Shown: piece by piece, positions 34,501-42,819 of the stretch
Numbering within the stretch: the stretch's first letter is position 1
Layout: the number at the start of each line of letters is the position of its first letter
Source: VAZQ01 sp040510075
Lineage (GTDB): Bacteria; Pseudomonadota; Alphaproteobacteria; Rhizobiales; Xanthobacteraceae
Direction: 5' to 3'
Length of the DNA stretch: 64,000 nt
Assembly (NCBI GenBank): GCA_040510075.1
Contig: JBEVJT010000001.1
Location: 1-64,000, forward strand
The notes under the pieces: generated by a model
The model's database searches: none
Seen by the model: only the letters and a program-made list of their open reading frames with translations
Told to the model about the DNA's origin: nothing
Made by a program: the position numbers and the translations under genes

Positions 34501-36148
34501 CGGCAAGACCATCACGCGCACTATGCGTGAGTTGCAGGAAGCGACCTCCGTAGCAATCGACCAATCGAAGCAGAGCGCTACAGCCGCGGTTTCCGAAATT
34601 GTGGAGACGCAGAACATGCTGCGGTCGGACACGACGGCCCTGTTCGAGCGCCTGCGCGAAGCCAACATTTTGCTGCAGGAGGTGCTTAGCGGCGCGCACG
34701 AGAACATGAGTGAGGTCGAGAATACGCTGGTGACGCGCGTTGGCGACTTTGTCTCCTCGATGAATGACGTGGTGCAGAAGACAGGCCTCGCGAACAGCGA
34801 CATCGAACGGCACATTGCCGAATTCAAGACGATGGCTGGGGGCACCCTCAACGACCTTACCACCTTGGCAGGCCAGTTCGACGCGCATGGTCGCTCGCTC
34901 GCCGAAGCAGTTGCGTTGATCGATACCAGCAATCGCCGCACCGAGGGCAGCGTTGCGGAACGTCGCAGTAGTCTCAATGAGCTCGTGGCCACGCTTGAAA
35001 GCAAGAGCAACGACCTCGAGCAGCGACTCACCCGATTTGCGAGCGCGCTCGATGAGTCGCTGGAGGGCGCGGCTGACCGGGCCCGCGAAATTGCGCGGCT
35101 TACGGCAGATGCAACCACGGGAGGCGCACAAGCCATTGCCGAGAGCTTCGAAGCCATCCGCGGCAACGCCGAGGAGGAGCGCAAGCGCATGGCCGAGGCA
35201 CTGCATGGCATCTACCAGCAGGGCACCGAGGAGGCGAATGCGCTGTTCACGCAGGCTGCCGAGCGGTTTGGCGACGTCATCGAGGGCCTCAAACGAATGG
35301 CAGGCGAGATGCAGCAGGAGCTGGAAACCACGCGCAATGAACTGCGCCGTGGCATTCTCGAACTGCCGCAGGAAACCGCCGACAGCGCTGCGCAGATGCG
35401 CCGGGTCATTGTGGATCAGATCGAGGCCCTGGCTGAGCTCAATCGCATCGTGGCCCGGCACAACCGAGGCATCGATGCGGTGGAGCCTCCCATGCGCCGC
35501 GCAGAGCCGGTGGAAGTTGCACCGCGGAGGATGCGAGAAGAGCCGGCGATGACCAATGGCGGGCTGCGTGCCGAGCGGCCGCAGGGGGATGGCGGCAGCA
35601 TTAATTCCGCAGGGGCCGGGACACGGAGGGATGCGCCTGCGCTCTCGCCTGGGCAGGCCGCCACGAGTGGACGCTCTGGATGGCTGTCCGAGCTTCTCAC
35701 GCGCGCATCTCAGGACGCAGAGGCGGGTACAGCCGACCGCGAACCACCGCGCGAGGGGGTCTCGCGGCAGGGCGCGCAGGAACCCACCCGTACCGACCGC
35801 AACAGCATTGATTCGCTCGATACACTTGCGGTCGACATCGCGCGCATGATCGATCATGATGCCGCCGCCGATCTATGGGACCGCTATAACCGCGGTGAGC
35901 GCAATATCTTCGGGCGCAGCAGGCTCTACACGGCACAAGGGCAAAAGGCATTCGACGAGATTCGCCGAAAGTATCGCAGCGACCGCGACTTTATGCGTAC
36001 GGTGGATCGCTACATCGGCGAATTCGAGCGGCTGCTTGAGGAAGTATCACGCGATGATCGCGGTCAGGTCGTGGCGCGGACGTATCTCACGTCCGAGACC
36101 GGCAAGGTCTATACGATGCTCGCGCATGCCGCTGGCCGTTTCGAATGA
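31523..36148 (+). CDS. Giant membrane-anchored coiled-coil protein, GPR/RgsE-like growth-pole protein
   Basis: 1541 residues. A disordered N-terminus (1-110) precedes two membrane helices (about 114-136 and 152-173). A very long apolipoprotein-like helical region (about 200-1320) follows, built from repeats like the GxxLxExIxxR pattern, with recurring SRxEExxxxL and TLxERGGDLLERLE units. A Pro/Arg-rich linker (about 1320-1420) and a conserved C-terminal domain (SLDTLAVDIARMIDHDAAADLWDRY onward) complete it. This is the architecture of Agrobacterium GPR and Sinorhizobium RgsE, which organise polar growth in Hyphomicrobiales. The homologue call is from layout, not alignment. ATG 31523. Confidence 0.75.
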   Translation: MANTPKKITDPTEAALSAIQDALAVRDTPPEAEGAPAAATGTQAAASLHALEDTRESLGEPAWRSRPSAAELEQALEEELLKPDAQAALGRPANDDRESIGAILRTLQQRPARTPYIVATAFAAVWVFAGLMLGWIYLPPLHAALASTGLTTPMLVILAAIFFTPVIFFYVLAHMAWRSKELRMITQSMAGVAMRLGEPETVARESIVIVGQAVRREVAAMGDGIERALARAAELETLVANEVSALEHAYNDNEVRIRALLQDLGGQRDTLVTQAQQIRDAINSVHLDLGQDVSQISELVAEQVNEASRRITHTLAEKSEHITRALEHAGDSMIATLGERGGDLLERLESTSKDTTEAISAASDRLTSTLNFKTDHIGDEFTEITANLQHMMSARLDRVTEGFAQKAASVLDMMSNRSQEMTDLVIESGNNLSETISSRIEEVNTTLKNTGDSLVLDLSLRGGDVVSKLEQTGARITETIVQRSQRVTEQFQDSVEAVSEIIGNRGDAVREMLAARLQSFEDMFNHGGAELAERIARDSTTLGNLITRHLAEFDRTVKTYGGEMVERLGERTQDISAAMRDYLDNFDTRVTTKSAEITTSLDQQFTRFRDALDGRTHTLNEALGTRVMDIAKTMAEGGKEVVAALDKRIADVTNVINVRGAKLAENIGEKIDEIDKALGVHAMEVASSLDTRIGRFEELLIGRAEAVTSEIETRSQSAADLLVARTEHLSGTIKSTAGEAAQAIERLTTGSAEILGARAEQLTTAIKATSSEAERTIGNLTTAATTMIGNRLQQLSETIKNDSIEAERLLTSLATNTSGAIRSSAHDAERLLSGMSTGVSNVLKQNAGEVERTLLSVSAEVARNFVGKADEISTAVSQRANEMTRIVDEKSSSLLVALSAKSQEFAGEVSRVTDHAVKAIEAKGFTFTQTMMDNSEQISRLINEASQTATGAVNNSLKELHTSHIAATEATTDAVNRSIKELREIAEMATQSAGKTITRTMRELQEATSVAIDQSKQSATAAVSEIVETQNMLRSDTTALFERLREANILLQEVLSGAHENMSEVENTLVTRVGDFVSSMNDVVQKTGLANSDIERHIAEFKTMAGGTLNDLTTLAGQFDAHGRSLAEAVALIDTSNRRTEGSVAERRSSLNELVATLESKSNDLEQRLTRFASALDESLEGAADRAREIARLTADATTGGAQAIAESFEAIRGNAEEERKRMAEALHGIYQQGTEEANALFTQAAERFGDVIEGLKRMAGEMQQELETTRNELRRGILELPQETADSAAQMRRVIVDQIEALAELNRIVARHNRGIDAVEPPMRRAEPVEVAPRRMREEPAMTNGGLRAERPQGDGGSINSAGAGTRRDAPALSPGQAATSGRSGWLSELLTRASQDAEAGTADREPPREGVSRQGAQEPTRTDRNSIDSLDTLAVDIARMIDHDAAADLWDRYNRGERNIFGRSRLYTAQGQKAFDEIRRKYRSDRDFMRTVDRYIGEFERLLEEVSRDDRGQVVARTYLTSETGKVYTMLAHAAGRFE

Positions 36149-36182
36149 GCCAAAGCTTCGGCCCTTCGGAACTTCAAGCAAC

Positions 36183-36220
36183 TAGAGCAGGATGACTCGT
36201 CATCCCGCTCTAGCTTTTTT
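36183..36220 (+). terminator. Intrinsic terminator of the coiled-coil gene
   Basis: Arms TAGAGCAGGATGA (36183-36195) and TCATCCCGCTCTA (36200-36212) with one mismatch, loop CTCG, followed by GCTTTTTT (36213-36220). It lies 34 bases after the stop codon and is a standard Rho-independent terminator. Confidence 0.85.
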
Positions 36221-36221
36221 A

Positions 36222-36268
36222 GCGCATGATCCTTTCCGAAAACCGATTCCCGCTTTTCGGAATCATGC
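36222..36268. repeat. Palindromic intergenic element, gcatgatcc family
   Basis: GCATGAT (36224-36230) and ATCATGC (36262-36268) form the outer arms and TTCCGAAAA/TTTTCGGAA the inner ones. It follows directly on the terminator. It is the same family as 28981-29074 and 4056-4103. Confidence 0.7.
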
Positions 36269-36339
36269 TTTAACAGCGTTCTCGCAGAGCGCGTGATACT
36301 GCTGCTGCCAGTTCGGGCGGCGAACGCGCGAGAATTCCC

Positions 36340-37326
36340 GTGGCGCAGCGTTGCCTCTCGGTGCGAGTCGAGCGTTGGCCGATCGCAGGAGCATTCGCGA
36401 TCAGTCGCGGAACCAAGACGGAAGCTGCTGTCGTCACCGCCGAAGTCTCGGAGGGTGCACACCGCGGCCGCGGTGAGGCCGTGCCTTTTGCGCGCTACGG
36501 CGAAACTGCGGAAGCGGTCGCGCAGGCGATTGAGGCCAAGGCGGACGAGCTGGCCAAGGGTCTTGATCTCGATAGCCTGCAGCATGCGATGTCGCCAGGC
36601 GCCGCGCGCAATGCACTTGACTGTGCGCTGTGGGACCTTGCCGCCAAGCGCATGCGGCGGCCGGTGCACGAACTCCTCGGCCTGTCAGCGCCGAAGCCGC
36701 TCATTACCGCGTACACGATCTCTCTGGCTTCGCCGACGCAGATGGCGGAGGCGACAGCCAAAGCTGCTACGCGACCGCTGCTCAAAATAAAATTGGGCAG
36801 CATCGGGGATGTTGACCGGATCGCCGCCGTGCGTAGCGCTGCCCCGTGTTGTGAGCTCATCGTCGATGCCAATGAGGGCTGGAAACCCGAGAATCTCGCG
36901 GAAAATCTCGAGGCGTGCGCGCGAGCTGGCGTCACATTGATCGAGCAGCCGCTACCCGCCGATCGGGATGAGGTACTCGCGTTCATTCCCCATCCGATAC
37001 CCATCTGCGCCGATGAAAGTGCCCACACGCGCGCATCGTTGCCCGCATTGAAGGGCAAATACGATGCCGTGAATATAAAGCTCGACAAGGCAGGTGGGCT
37101 CACGGAGGCGCTCGCGATGGCCCAGGAGGCGCAGGAGCGGGGATTTAACGTCATGGTCGGATGCATGGTTGCGACGTCTCTGGCGATCGCTCCGGCGATG
37201 CTCGTTGCGCAAGGCGCGCGTTTCGTCGACCTCGATGGGGCGCTGCTGCTCCAGCGCGACCGCATGCATGGCCTCGTGTACGAGAACGGGCTTGTCCACC
37301 CGGCCGGGTCAGAGCTGTGGGGGTGA
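36340..37326 (+). CDS. L-Ala-D/L-Glu (dipeptide) epimerase, enolase superfamily
   Basis: 328 residues. The enolase-superfamily barrel shows its metal and acid-base residues: KIKLG (the KxK base pair), DANEGW (first Asp ligand), EQPLP (Glu ligand), DESAHT (Asp ligand) and NIKLDKAGG (the other lysine). This spacing is that of muropeptide dipeptide epimerases such as YcjG, which recycle L-Ala-D-Glu to L-Ala-L-Glu from murein. The substrate is inferred. GTG 36340. AnmK at 57.4 kb acts on another product of murein turnover. Confidence 0.85.
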   Translation: MAQRCLSVRVERWPIAGAFAISRGTKTEAAVVTAEVSEGAHRGRGEAVPFARYGETAEAVAQAIEAKADELAKGLDLDSLQHAMSPGAARNALDCALWDLAAKRMRRPVHELLGLSAPKPLITAYTISLASPTQMAEATAKAATRPLLKIKLGSIGDVDRIAAVRSAAPCCELIVDANEGWKPENLAENLEACARAGVTLIEQPLPADRDEVLAFIPHPIPICADESAHTRASLPALKGKYDAVNIKLDKAGGLTEALAMAQEAQERGFNVMVGCMVATSLAIAPAMLVAQGARFVDLDGALLLQRDRMHGLVYENGLVHPAGSELWG

Positions 37327-37449
37327 ACGAGAGCTTCTGCCTTCTGAACGACTGAGAAGCTCCACATTTTATCCCACATTTGAATTCAGGATTCGTGTGA
37401 GGGCGGCGCTCGGGATGGGGATGAGCGCCGGGGCACACGGGGGGAAAGC

Positions 37450-37881
37450 ATGCGATTGGCTGCAGTCCTGTTCGGCGCCGCTATGGCGGCGCTGACGGTG
37501 TCGGTTGCACAGTCTGCGGTGCGCATCAAAGAGGACCCGGGCGGCCAGATCGGTCCTTATCTCGAAAGTCTCGTGGCGCTACGCGATTCTGGCGAGCGCG
37601 TGATTATCGACGGTCCCTGCCTCTCGGCCTGTACAATGATAGTTGGCGTCATCCCGCCGGAACGCCTCTGCGCAACTCCTCGCGCCCGGCTGGGCTTCCA
37701 TGCGGCCTGGCATCCCGGCGAGAACGGCAGACAGGTGACCAGCAAAGCTGCCACCAAGCTTCTTATGGACATCTATCCGGAGCGTGTGCGCCACTGGATC
37801 AAGGAGCGCGGTGGGCTCTCGCCCCGCATGATGTATCTGAGCGGCCGCGAACTCGCCTCCGTTGTGCAGAACTGCGACTAG
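37450..37881 (+). CDS. Periplasmic ClpP/SppA-fold protein
   Basis: 143 residues. A signal peptide (MRLAAVLFGAAMAALTVSVA, cut near AQSA) precedes a ClpP/crotonase-like core: GERVIIDGPCLSACTMIVG, in which the SAC serine occupies the place of the ClpP/SppA nucleophile. RARLGFHAAWHP follows, a histidine-bearing strand as in such proteases. The family appears in COG3904-type predicted periplasmic proteins. Two of its three cysteines may pair. Whether it is a real protease is not known. ATG 37450 after GGGGGAAAG. Confidence 0.65.
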   Translation: MRLAAVLFGAAMAALTVSVAQSAVRIKEDPGGQIGPYLESLVALRDSGERVIIDGPCLSACTMIVGVIPPERLCATPRARLGFHAAWHPGENGRQVTSKAATKLLMDIYPERVRHWIKERGGLSPRMMYLSGRELASVVQNCD

Positions 37882-37926
37882 AGCAGGATCCCGAAGAGCA
37901 GGTGCGAAAGAAAAGTCATCCTGCTC
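37881..37926. repeat. Palindromic intergenic element, gagcaggat family
   Basis: Arms GAGCAGGAT (37881-37889) and ATCCTGCTC (37918-37926), overlapping the end of the ClpP-like gene, between it and the convergent MFS gene. Related to the elements at 28981 and 36183. Confidence 0.65.
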
Positions 37927-37936
37927 CAGCCTCCGC

Positions 37937-39103
37937 TCAATTCCCTCTATGCCTCCGCACCCGTCCTGAGGCGGCGTAGCAGATTATGCCTCCCAGGCCG
38001 GCGATGGCGGCCATGACAAAGTATGCCTGCATACGCAATTCAGCGTAGAGCAAGCCGGAAACCGCTATGCAGGCCGCCATGATGAGTCCAACCACCACGG
38101 CGAGATAGCCTTGGGCGCTTGCACCCGATTGCGCCGCGGCCAAGCGCGCGAAAACTCCAATAGAACCAAGATGAGTTGCGCCAAATGACAGCGCATGCAG
38201 GCACTGGAGAAAGGGCAAGGTGATTGCCGGCGGATCCAATGCCATGGCGGTCCACCGCACTACAGCACCCGCAGCACCGGCGAAAAGCAGGCGCAGCGGG
38301 CTTTCTGTCCAACGCGCAGAACAGGCGAACAATGCGATTTCCGCCAGCACGCCGATGGACCACAAGCCGCCGATGCTGGGGCCGGAAAAGCCGGCCGCCT
38401 GCCATGCGATCGTGGAGAAGCCGTAATAAATGGCATGGCTACCCTGGACGAGGCCGGCCGCAATGGCGATCCAGAAAAGGCGCGGGTCCCGGAGCGGCGG
38501 CCCCTGGTTGCGGGAGATCGCGCGCCCTGAATGGACTGGCAATGGAGAAAGGGCGCCCGCCGCTGCGGCGGTTGCGAACGTCGCCGCGACGACGAGCCAG
38601 ATCAGATCACGACTCGCAAAGAGATCGAGGAATGCGCCACCACCCAGCGTCGCGAAGATGAATGCTGCAGAACCCCAGAGTCGCACACGCCCGTAGCCCG
38701 CACGCTCGCGCACGAGTCCCTGTAGTGCATAGGCATCCGCGAGCGGCATCAGCGGGGTGTAGAAGGCTGACGCCAGCACATAAGCTGCCACGATCGCCCC
38801 GGCGGCCTGCGCGAGCGCGAGCAAACCATAAACGAGTGCGGCGGCGAGCGATGCCACAACGATCACCAACCGCAACGCCTGGTGCAGGTCCGCCAAGCGG
38901 GCCGCGACGGGAATCGCAATCACCCGAACGGCCATGGGCACCGCGAGCACAACCCCTATCGAAGCGGCATCAAATCCTTTTGCGGTGAACCAAACAGGCA
39001 GAAATGGGACCTGGACCCCGAGCGCGGCGAACAGCGCCGCATAATAGGTTGCAAGCCGCCACGCAAAAGCGTTGCCTGTGGGTATGTGCTGATTCGACGG
39101 CAT
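37937..39103 (-). CDS. MFS transporter, HcaT/3-phenylpropionate-type
   Basis: 388 residues and about 12 membrane helices. The first reads TYYAALFAALGVQVPFLPVWFTAKGF, the start characteristic of HcaT-like MFS permeases; the loop between helices 2 and 3 carries ARLADLHQALR. The central loop (about 190-205) separates two six-helix halves. It moves a small organic acid or sugar by proton symport; the substrate cannot be told. ATG 39103. Confidence 0.8.
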   Translation of the reverse strand: MPSNQHIPTGNAFAWRLATYYAALFAALGVQVPFLPVWFTAKGFDAASIGVVLAVPMAVRVIAIPVAARLADLHQALRLVIVVASLAAALVYGLLALAQAAGAIVAAYVLASAFYTPLMPLADAYALQGLVRERAGYGRVRLWGSAAFIFATLGGGAFLDLFASRDLIWLVVAATFATAAAAGALSPLPVHSGRAISRNQGPPLRDPRLFWIAIAAGLVQGSHAIYYGFSTIAWQAAGFSGPSIGGLWSIGVLAEIALFACSARWTESPLRLLFAGAAGAVVRWTAMALDPPAITLPFLQCLHALSFGATHLGSIGVFARLAAAQSGASAQGYLAVVVGLIMAACIAVSGLLYAELRMQAYFVMAAIAGLGGIICYAASGRVRRHRGN

Positions 39104-39152
39104 GGTGCGGTTGCGTTTTGCGCATCACTATCCGTGGAGATTGCCGGGCGCC

Positions 39153-40482
39153 ATGGCGGAAAAGCCTCTCGCGTTTTCCAGACACTCGCCTCCGGACCCT
39201 TCGGAGCAAGAATACGAGGCGCTGCATGACGCAGTTGCGGAAAGCACGCACGGCCGCTGGTTTCTGCAGGAATAGGCTCGGCGGCACCGCGCTGCCGATA
39301 CACGGCTCCTGCTGGATGCGATTCAAAAACTTGAACGTTTTCTGAGCTCAGACGAGAGCGAAGAAACCCCTCCGCGCCTTTATGCGCAGCTTCTGGACAT
39401 GACGAAGGCGATAGCGGAGGCCCGCACCGACATCGAGTCATCCGCCACCGCATTCACGTCATCCAGCGATGACCAAAATCGTGCGCACAGGCTGGCCGCG
39501 CTCGTCGCTGACCTGGAGTCGCGGCTCGCTTTCCTTCTTCGGGCCGCCTCGTCAGTTTCCGAAACGTTAGCGCGCGAAAATGGCGAACCAGAAGGACAGG
39601 AGCTCATATTTGAAATGACGCCTGCGGCGGACCAGCCGGAGCAGATTGAACGGGCCGAAGAGCTGCGTAAAGCGGAAGCGGCAGAACCGCAATTAACTCC
39701 TCTGCCGTTCGCGGCCGGAAGGGTTGAGAGCGAAAGCGAGTCCAACAGCGGCCGCACAAACCTCCCTGCTCCCGCGTCGCTCTATCGTTTTGCGATGCTC
39801 TTCGGGAAAGCTGGTGTCGTTTTGGGGCCTGCGAGCGAAGAAAGCGAGTCGGAAAGACTGACGCTCGAGCCTCTGCCGGTCCGGAAATTCGGCGCCGACG
39901 TGCAGGAACAGGAGCAAACCCAACCTGCAGTGCACAAAGTGGAGCGCGAACTCCCCGAGGAAAAGGCGGAATCCGCAGAGAAAGAAATTGAGAACGCTCT
40001 CCAGCGCGTGGATGTTCCAGATATCAAAGCCTTTGGATGAAGTGCTGGCGCGCCGGCAAATCAGCAGCGAGCAGCCGGACGCTCTCTCTGGCCGAGAGTC
40101 AAAACAACTAGGCGCACCACCGCTCTCAGCGACATCGTCCGTTGGACCGCAGGAGCCTGACCCCATGGAGTTATTCGCGCCAACGCGCTACACGCTGCAA
40201 GCGCATCCCCTGCCGGAACCGGCTCCGCCCAGAGAGGGGTTAGGAGCCGGCCGCACCGGTCATTCTGGATCGGAGAATGCCGCATCGACGCAAATCAGGG
40301 CCCCCGTGCCACCTTAGAACCCACCAGCCGCGCGGCGTTCCGCGGCCATGTCATCGCGCGGAGCGGCACTTGTCAGGACATCAGGCGGGCTAGGCCGACC
40401 GATGGCACGCGCGGCAGCGAGCGATCCGCTTGCCGCGATCAAAACCATGACGGATGAGGAGCGGATCGCGCTGTTCACTTAA
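39153..40482 (+). pseudogene. Conserved rhizobial hypothetical gene, broken by two TAG codons and a frameshift
   Basis: ATG 39153 gives 40 codons ending HGRWFLQE, then TAG (39273-39275), then ARRHRAADTRLLLDAIQKLERFL. A tyrosine codon is the natural residue there (EYARR). The frame stays open to 40040, then coding switches to the +1 frame (KPLDEVLARRQ onward), is broken by TAG at 40315-40317, and ends in SDPLAAIKTMTDEERIALFT before TAA 40480-40482. Proteins with this N-terminus and ending occur as uncharacterised singletons in rhizobia. The middle is low-complexity acidic. Its last codon abuts the convergent dehydratase gene. Confidence 0.7.
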
Positions 40483-41472
40483 TCAGGCGACCAGGCGCGC
40501 GAATAGCTCTGGGTCGACGTTGCCGCCGGAGAGAACGACCACTGCGGTTTTTCCACTCACGTCTATTTTTCGCGACAGCAGTGCGGCCAGGGCCGCTGCG
40601 CCGCCCGGTTCCACCACAAGTTTTAATTCCCGAAACGCAAATGCCACCGCCGCTGCGACTTCTGTATCGCTCACCGCGCTCCCCTGCCCCACCAGTTCGC
40701 GGTTGATCGCAAACGTCAGCTCGCCCGGCGTCAGCGCCATAAGCGCGTCACAAATTGTGCCTGTTACCGCTGTGTTTTTCTCACGCTCGCCGCTGCGGAA
40801 AGATCGCGCGTGATCATCAAAACCTTCGGGTTCTGCTGTAAACAGACTTGCCTGCGGGAACCGCGCCTTCACCGCGAGTGCAATTCCTGCGGTCAATCCT
40901 CCGCCCGACGCGGTCACCACCACGATATCGGGCGCCAGGCCTTGGGCGGCGAGATCGTCCGCGATCTCGCGGCCCGCAGTGCCCTGCCCGGCGATGATAA
41001 ACGGGTCGTCATAGGGAGGTACCAGCGCGGCTTTGCGCTTTGCTGCAAGCTCTTGTGCGATGGCCGCCCGATCTTCCCGAACACGATCGTACAGCACAAT
41101 CTCGGCGCCCCATCCCGCCGTTCGGTCCCGCTTTGGTCGCGGTGCATCGCTTGGCATCACGATAACGGCGGGCATGCCCAGCAGGTACGCTGCGGCCGCG
41201 ACACCTTGGGCGTGATTGCCTGAAGAGTATGCAACGACGCCACGGGTGCGCTCAGAGGGCGGGATGGAGGAAAGCTTGTTATAGGCGCCGCGGAATTTGA
41301 AAGAGCCGGTGCGCTGAAGAATCTCGGCTTTGAGAAAAACCCGCCCGCCCGTGAGCTCGTTCAGGATGGGCGAAGCCAGTAATGGCGTATGCAGCGCAAC
41401 TCCCGCCAATCGTCGCGCCGCGGCATCTACGTCCGCGGCGGTCGGCAGATCGGCAGGCGAGATGCCGGGCAT
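40483..41472 (-). CDS. Threonine/serine dehydratase-type PLP enzyme
   Basis: 329 residues from ATG 41472; a TTG at 41508 is the alternative. TGSFKFRGAYN carries the PLP lysine, SSGNHAQGVAAAA holds the phosphate loop, and TASGGGLTAGIA the glycine-rich loop. No C-terminal ACT domain, so it is the catabolic/serine-racemase-like class, which deaminates threonine or serine or racemises. VVLSGGNVDPELFARLVA ends the chain. It is divergent from the SDR gene. Confidence 0.85.
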   Translation of the reverse strand: MPGISPADLPTAADVDAAARRLAGVALHTPLLASPILNELTGGRVFLKAEILQRTGSFKFRGAYNKLSSIPPSERTRGVVAYSSGNHAQGVAAAAYLLGMPAVIVMPSDAPRPKRDRTAGWGAEIVLYDRVREDRAAIAQELAAKRKAALVPPYDDPFIIAGQGTAGREIADDLAAQGLAPDIVVVTASGGGLTAGIALAVKARFPQASLFTAEPEGFDDHARSFRSGEREKNTAVTGTICDALMALTPGELTFAINRELVGQGSAVSDTEVAAAVAFAFRELKLVVEPGGAAALAALLSRKIDVSGKTAVVVLSGGNVDPELFARLVA

Positions 41473-41583
41473 GGAAAGAACGCTATCCGGGCTGATTTCA
41501 AGCGGCAACCCCCACGGCGCCCCGCCTCGGATATAATGTCAACTGCTGCAAAACTGGCACCAACAGCACGGAGACAAGGACGC

Positions 41584-42363
41584 ATGGACCTGGGAATTGC
41601 CGGCCGGAAAGCAATTGTCTGCGCCTCCAGCAGAGGCTTGGGTCGCGGATGTGCCCTGGCGCTCGCGCAGGCGCGCTGCGACGTGGTGATCAACGGACGC
41701 GATGCCAAAGCGCTCGAATCGACCGCCGCCGAATTACGCAGCGTCACCGGAGCCAAGATCACGGCCGTCGAAGCCGACGTCGCCACTGCCGATGGACAGC
41801 GCAAGCTTCTCGCTGCCTGCCCGGAGCCGGATATTCTCGTGAACAACAATGCGGGTCCGCCGTTCCGGGATTTCCGCGAGCTCACGCGCGCGCAGATCAT
41901 CGACGGCGTCCTTGCCAACATGGTCGTCGCGATCGAGCTCATTCAGAGGGTGATCGACCCGATGGCGAGCCGGAAATTCGGACGCATCGTCAACGTCACC
42001 TCCGGGTCGGTCAAAATGCCGCTCGCCGGCCTTGACTTGTCCTCAGGCGCGCGCGCGGGACTAACCGGTTTTCTTGCCGGCGTAGCGCGCTCGGTCGCAG
42101 CGTCGAACGTCACCATCAATTTTCTTCTTCCCGGCATTTTCGATACCGACCGCTTCCAAAGTAATCTCGCCGCCGGCGCCAAGAAAAAAGGAATAAGCGT
42201 GGAACAGGCAAAAGCCGAGCGCGTGGCTACGGTTCCCGCGAAACGGGCCGGCACGGCAGAGGAGTTTGGTGCCGCGTGCGCATTTCTCTGTTCAGCACAA
42301 GCCGGATACATCACTGGCCAGAGCCTGCTGATTGACGGCGGCGCTTACCCGGGTGTCTTGTGA
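41584..42363 (+). CDS. SDR-family protein without the YxxxK pair
   Basis: 259 residues. The Rossmann nucleotide loop is ASSRGLGRGCAL (TGxxxGxG variant), DVVINGRD binds the adenosine phosphate and NNNAGPP is the NNAG block. The catalytic Ser strand (IVNVTSGSVK) remains, but YxxxK is replaced: LDLSSGARAGLTGF has Ser and Arg in those positions. This form recurs in alphaproteobacterial SDRs whose reaction is unknown. It may bind NADP without classical reduction, or use other residues. ATG 41584 follows AAGGACGC. Confidence 0.85.
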   Translation: MDLGIAGRKAIVCASSRGLGRGCALALAQARCDVVINGRDAKALESTAAELRSVTGAKITAVEADVATADGQRKLLAACPEPDILVNNNAGPPFRDFRELTRAQIIDGVLANMVVAIELIQRVIDPMASRKFGRIVNVTSGSVKMPLAGLDLSSGARAGLTGFLAGVARSVAASNVTINFLLPGIFDTDRFQSNLAAGAKKKGISVEQAKAERVATVPAKRAGTAEEFGAACAFLCSAQAGYITGQSLLIDGGAYPGVL

Positions 42364-42819
42364 TCTGCGCTTCCGGCAACCGGCCGCTGATCCGGAGCAT
42401 CTGCAAACAACAGTAAAATGAACAAGGCCGGCTTTCGCCGGCCTCGTTTACCCCCCGTAATCAGCTTGGGCAGCCCCGAGGAGCAGGCCTGCCCTTTTAT
42501 CGCTCCCTGAGCCCGGGTCGCTTGCAGCTCGGCGCACGGGCTAGGTGCATGGGTTTCATGGTGCCGGCAATTGCGCCTGATGGCAAACCGAAAGATGCCC
42601 ATTGGCTGGTCCCCGTAGCGGTATATTCTTTCAAGTTGCTCTGCCGCAACACTACTTCAATTGCCCGGACGCATATGCCACACCTTGTACGGCAGCAGGC
42701 TGATCGTCGGGCAAAATTCCTGATGCGAGGACGTGAAATAGCGCTAATAAGGGCTCCTCACACCCGCCGCACCGTGCCCCAAGAACACCCCCCATCTCGC
42801 AGGCCGAAAGGAAGAAATT
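42364..42819. other. Intergenic region with terminator
   Basis: About 450 bases between the SDR gene and the broken hydrolase gene. Apart from the terminator at 42425-42450 I see an AGGAAG ribosome site (42810) before ATG 42820, and no convincing coding frame; the long frame at 42522 has no coding character. Confidence 0.5.
42425..42450 (+). terminator. Intrinsic terminator of the SDR gene
   Basis: Arms AGGCCGGC (42425-42432) and GCCGGCCT (42437-42444) with a TTTC loop, then CGTTTA. It lies 61 bases after the SDR stop. Confidence 0.7.

Noticed and set aside
33146..35857. A 903-residue open frame antisense to the giant coiled-coil gene
   Set aside because: The antisense frame only mirrors the strong codon bias of the repeat region; it is His/Arg/Leu-rich, has no domain and no ribosome site.
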